A DNA stretch of 64,000 bases from CAWKAO01 sp963847665 (GTDB taxonomy: Bacteria; Actinomycetota; Humimicrobiia; Humimicrobiales; Humimicrobiaceae), in NCBI GenBank assembly GCA_963847665.1, contig CAWKAO010000002.1, positions 310,001 through 374,000 on the forward strand, given 5' to 3'. The notes under the pieces are model-generated. The model was not told where the DNA came from. It did no database searches and was given only the letters and a program-made list of their open reading frames with translations. The position numbers and the translations under genes are program-made. Numbering within the stretch: the stretch's first letter is position 1; each line of letters starts with the position of its first letter. Shown here piece by piece: positions 63,041 through 64,000 of this stretch.

Positions 63041-64000
63041 GTTCTGAAAGAATTTATGAGTTTGCAAAAGAATTAGATAAGACATCTACGGATCTTCTGG
63101 AGATCTGTAGCGTGCTTGGTATTTATATAAAAAGCCACAGCGCAATGGTAACGTCTGCGCAGAAAAAAAGAATACTTGCTTATATAAAAGAGGAAGAAAA
63201 GAAGAAAAAAGAAGAAGCTGCCAGAAAGAGCATAGAGAAAAAAGAAAAAAAAGAAGCAGATGCAAAAAAAGTTGAAGTGAAAAAAAAGGCTTCAAAACCA
63301 GTAAAGAAAGAGAAAGAACCAGAACATACCGTAGTCACTGAAAAACAAAAGACTTCAGTAAAAACAGAAAAAACTGTGGAACCAGAAGAAAAAACAATAA
63401 AAGCTGTAAAAGATAAAAGCATAGAAAAAGCACCTGAAGTAACAGAAACTGAGATCAAAACTCCTGAGGTAGAAATAGAAATCGAACAAATTGAAACGGA
63501 TGAATTTGAAGAAGTAGAAGAAGAGAAATATATAAAAAAAGTAAAAGGCCACTGGGATGAAGAGAAAAAGATCAATATCAGGAAAGTACTTGATAAGGAG
63601 CTTGACAAAGAGGAAAAAGAAGGCAGGTTTAGAGCCAGGGTAAAGCCCTCAACCTCAAAAAAAATTAAGATCAACAAAAAACTTGTTGTCAGTGAAAAAG
63701 GTGTTTCTGAAGAAGGAACTGATGAGGCAAGACCTGTAGAAGAAAAAGTATCAAAAAGATCTGAAATAAAAAAACTTATTGAGCTTCCCGAGGGAATGAC
63801 TATCAAGCAATTGTCAGAAAGGATAAATATTCCTTCAACTGAAATAATGCAGGTATTTTTTAATATGGGAGAGATGATGAATATAAATCAGGTCCTGGAT
63901 AAAGACCTTATAGAGCTTCTTTCCCAGGAGTTTAATTTTAAATATAGTATTATTGGTTTTGAAGATGAAAATGTTGAAAGTTTTGATGACCAGGAAAAGG
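63037..64000 (+). CDS. infB: Translation initiation factor IF-2, N-terminal part
   Basis: From ATG 63037 (overlapping the nusA stop) the frame stays open to the window end, about 321 codons. MSSERIYEFAKELDKTSTDL is an IF2_N domain, a long low-complexity Lys/Glu/Ala region (about 45-250) follows, and a second IF2_N domain is seen in LIELPEGMTIKQLSERINIP (about 247-300). IF-2 brings fMet-tRNA to the 30S subunit. The GTPase core lies beyond the window. The lysine/glutamate-rich part is the normal variable linker. Confidence 0.93.
   Translation, partial: MSSERIYEFAKELDKTSTDLLEICSVLGIYIKSHSAMVTSAQKKRILAYIKEEEKKKKEEAARKSIEKKEKKEADAKKVEVKKKASKPVKKEKEPEHTVVTEKQKTSVKTEKTVEPEEKTIKAVKDKSIEKAPEVTETEIKTPEVEIEIEQIETDEFEEVEEEKYIKKVKGHWDEEKKINIRKVLDKELDKEEKEGRFRARVKPSTSKKIKINKKLVVSEKGVSEEGTDEARPVEEKVSKRSEIKKLIELPEGMTIKQLSERINIPSTEIMQVFFNMGEMMNINQVLDKDLIELLSQEFNFKYSIIGFEDENVESFDDQEK

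Noticed and set aside
63180..63806. Serine/phenylalanine-rich minus-strand frame opposite infB
   Set aside because: It mirrors the lysine/glutamate-rich linker of IF-2, which gives a long antisense frame by composition alone.
1..64000. CRISPR arrays, rRNA genes or prophage modules
   Set aside because: No regularly spaced repeats, no rRNA sequence and no phage structural genes were seen on either strand.

Overview
The window is one contiguous stretch of a low-GC bacterial chromosome; the first 5 kb or so is visibly richer in A+T than the rest. Several traits point to a Gram-positive type (monoderm) lineage with actinobacterial affinity: arginine genes in the order argC-B-D-F-R-G-H, a class A penicillin-binding protein with C-terminal PASTA repeats, a LytR-CpsA-Psr protein, a 3D-domain protein, many lipoprotein signal peptides, and frequent TTG/GTG starts behind strong Shine-Dalgarno sites. 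A low-GC, probably uncultured anaerobe related to Actinobacteriota fits, but this is inference from gene content and order; no rRNA is present.

Layout. Positions 1-5,200 are an accessory, decaying region: a partial minus-strand lipoprotein behind a structured leader, a HAD phosphatase and a RelE-type toxin-antitoxin pair separated by three copies of a ~45 bp dispersed repeat, an IS3-type transposase remnant, small envelope proteins (LysM, YtxH, a lipoprotein) and a broken Rrf2 regulator. 5.3-15.3 kb is mixed metabolism and redox: aldo/keto reductase, LVIVD-repeat lipoprotein, SDR, pyruvate kinase, molybdopterin-domain lipoprotein, nitrilase-family amidase, M23 murein hydrolase activator, glutaredoxin plus a ferredoxin-thioredoxin-reductase/rubredoxin fusion, and a MATE transporter. 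15.3-20.4 kb is a minus-strand lexA-dnaE-dinB cassette, with a 24 bp palindrome at the lexA start, which looks like an SOS mutagenesis operon. 20.5-22.8 kb is an OmpR-type two-component system. 22.9-27.4 kb is a probable catabolic cluster (DUF4380-like protein, DeoR regulator, Gfo/Idh oxidoreductase, class III aminotransferase). 27.5-30.1 kb holds cell-wall proteins.

30.1-38.5 kb is a translation block: tRNA-Gly(GCC), thrS, a radical SAM/SPASM gene, then infC-rpmI-rplT-pheS-pheT with a leader attenuator and a non-canonical infC start. A PGI/PMI-type isomerase and a PKD-like surface protein follow. 41.2-48.8 kb is the complete arginine operon except argJ, with its own repressor ArgR. A U32 peptidase, a DUF1295 membrane protein, the PASTA penicillin-binding protein and tyrS follow. 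56.6-61.8 kb carries a DUF2099 (methanogenesis marker 8-like) gene directly upstream of a membrane-bound group 1-type [NiFe] hydrogenase: small subunit, large subunit, cytochrome b, maturation protease, HypA. The window ends with nusA and the 5' part of infB.

A striking global property is that at least eight otherwise well conserved genes (FTR-rubredoxin, Gfo/Idh, class III aminotransferase, thrS, pheT, argB, argD, PASTA PBP) are interrupted by single-base frame changes, mostly one extra base and several next to short homopolymers. Sequencing or assembly indels are the simplest explanation. I annotate these genes as single loci across the breaks.
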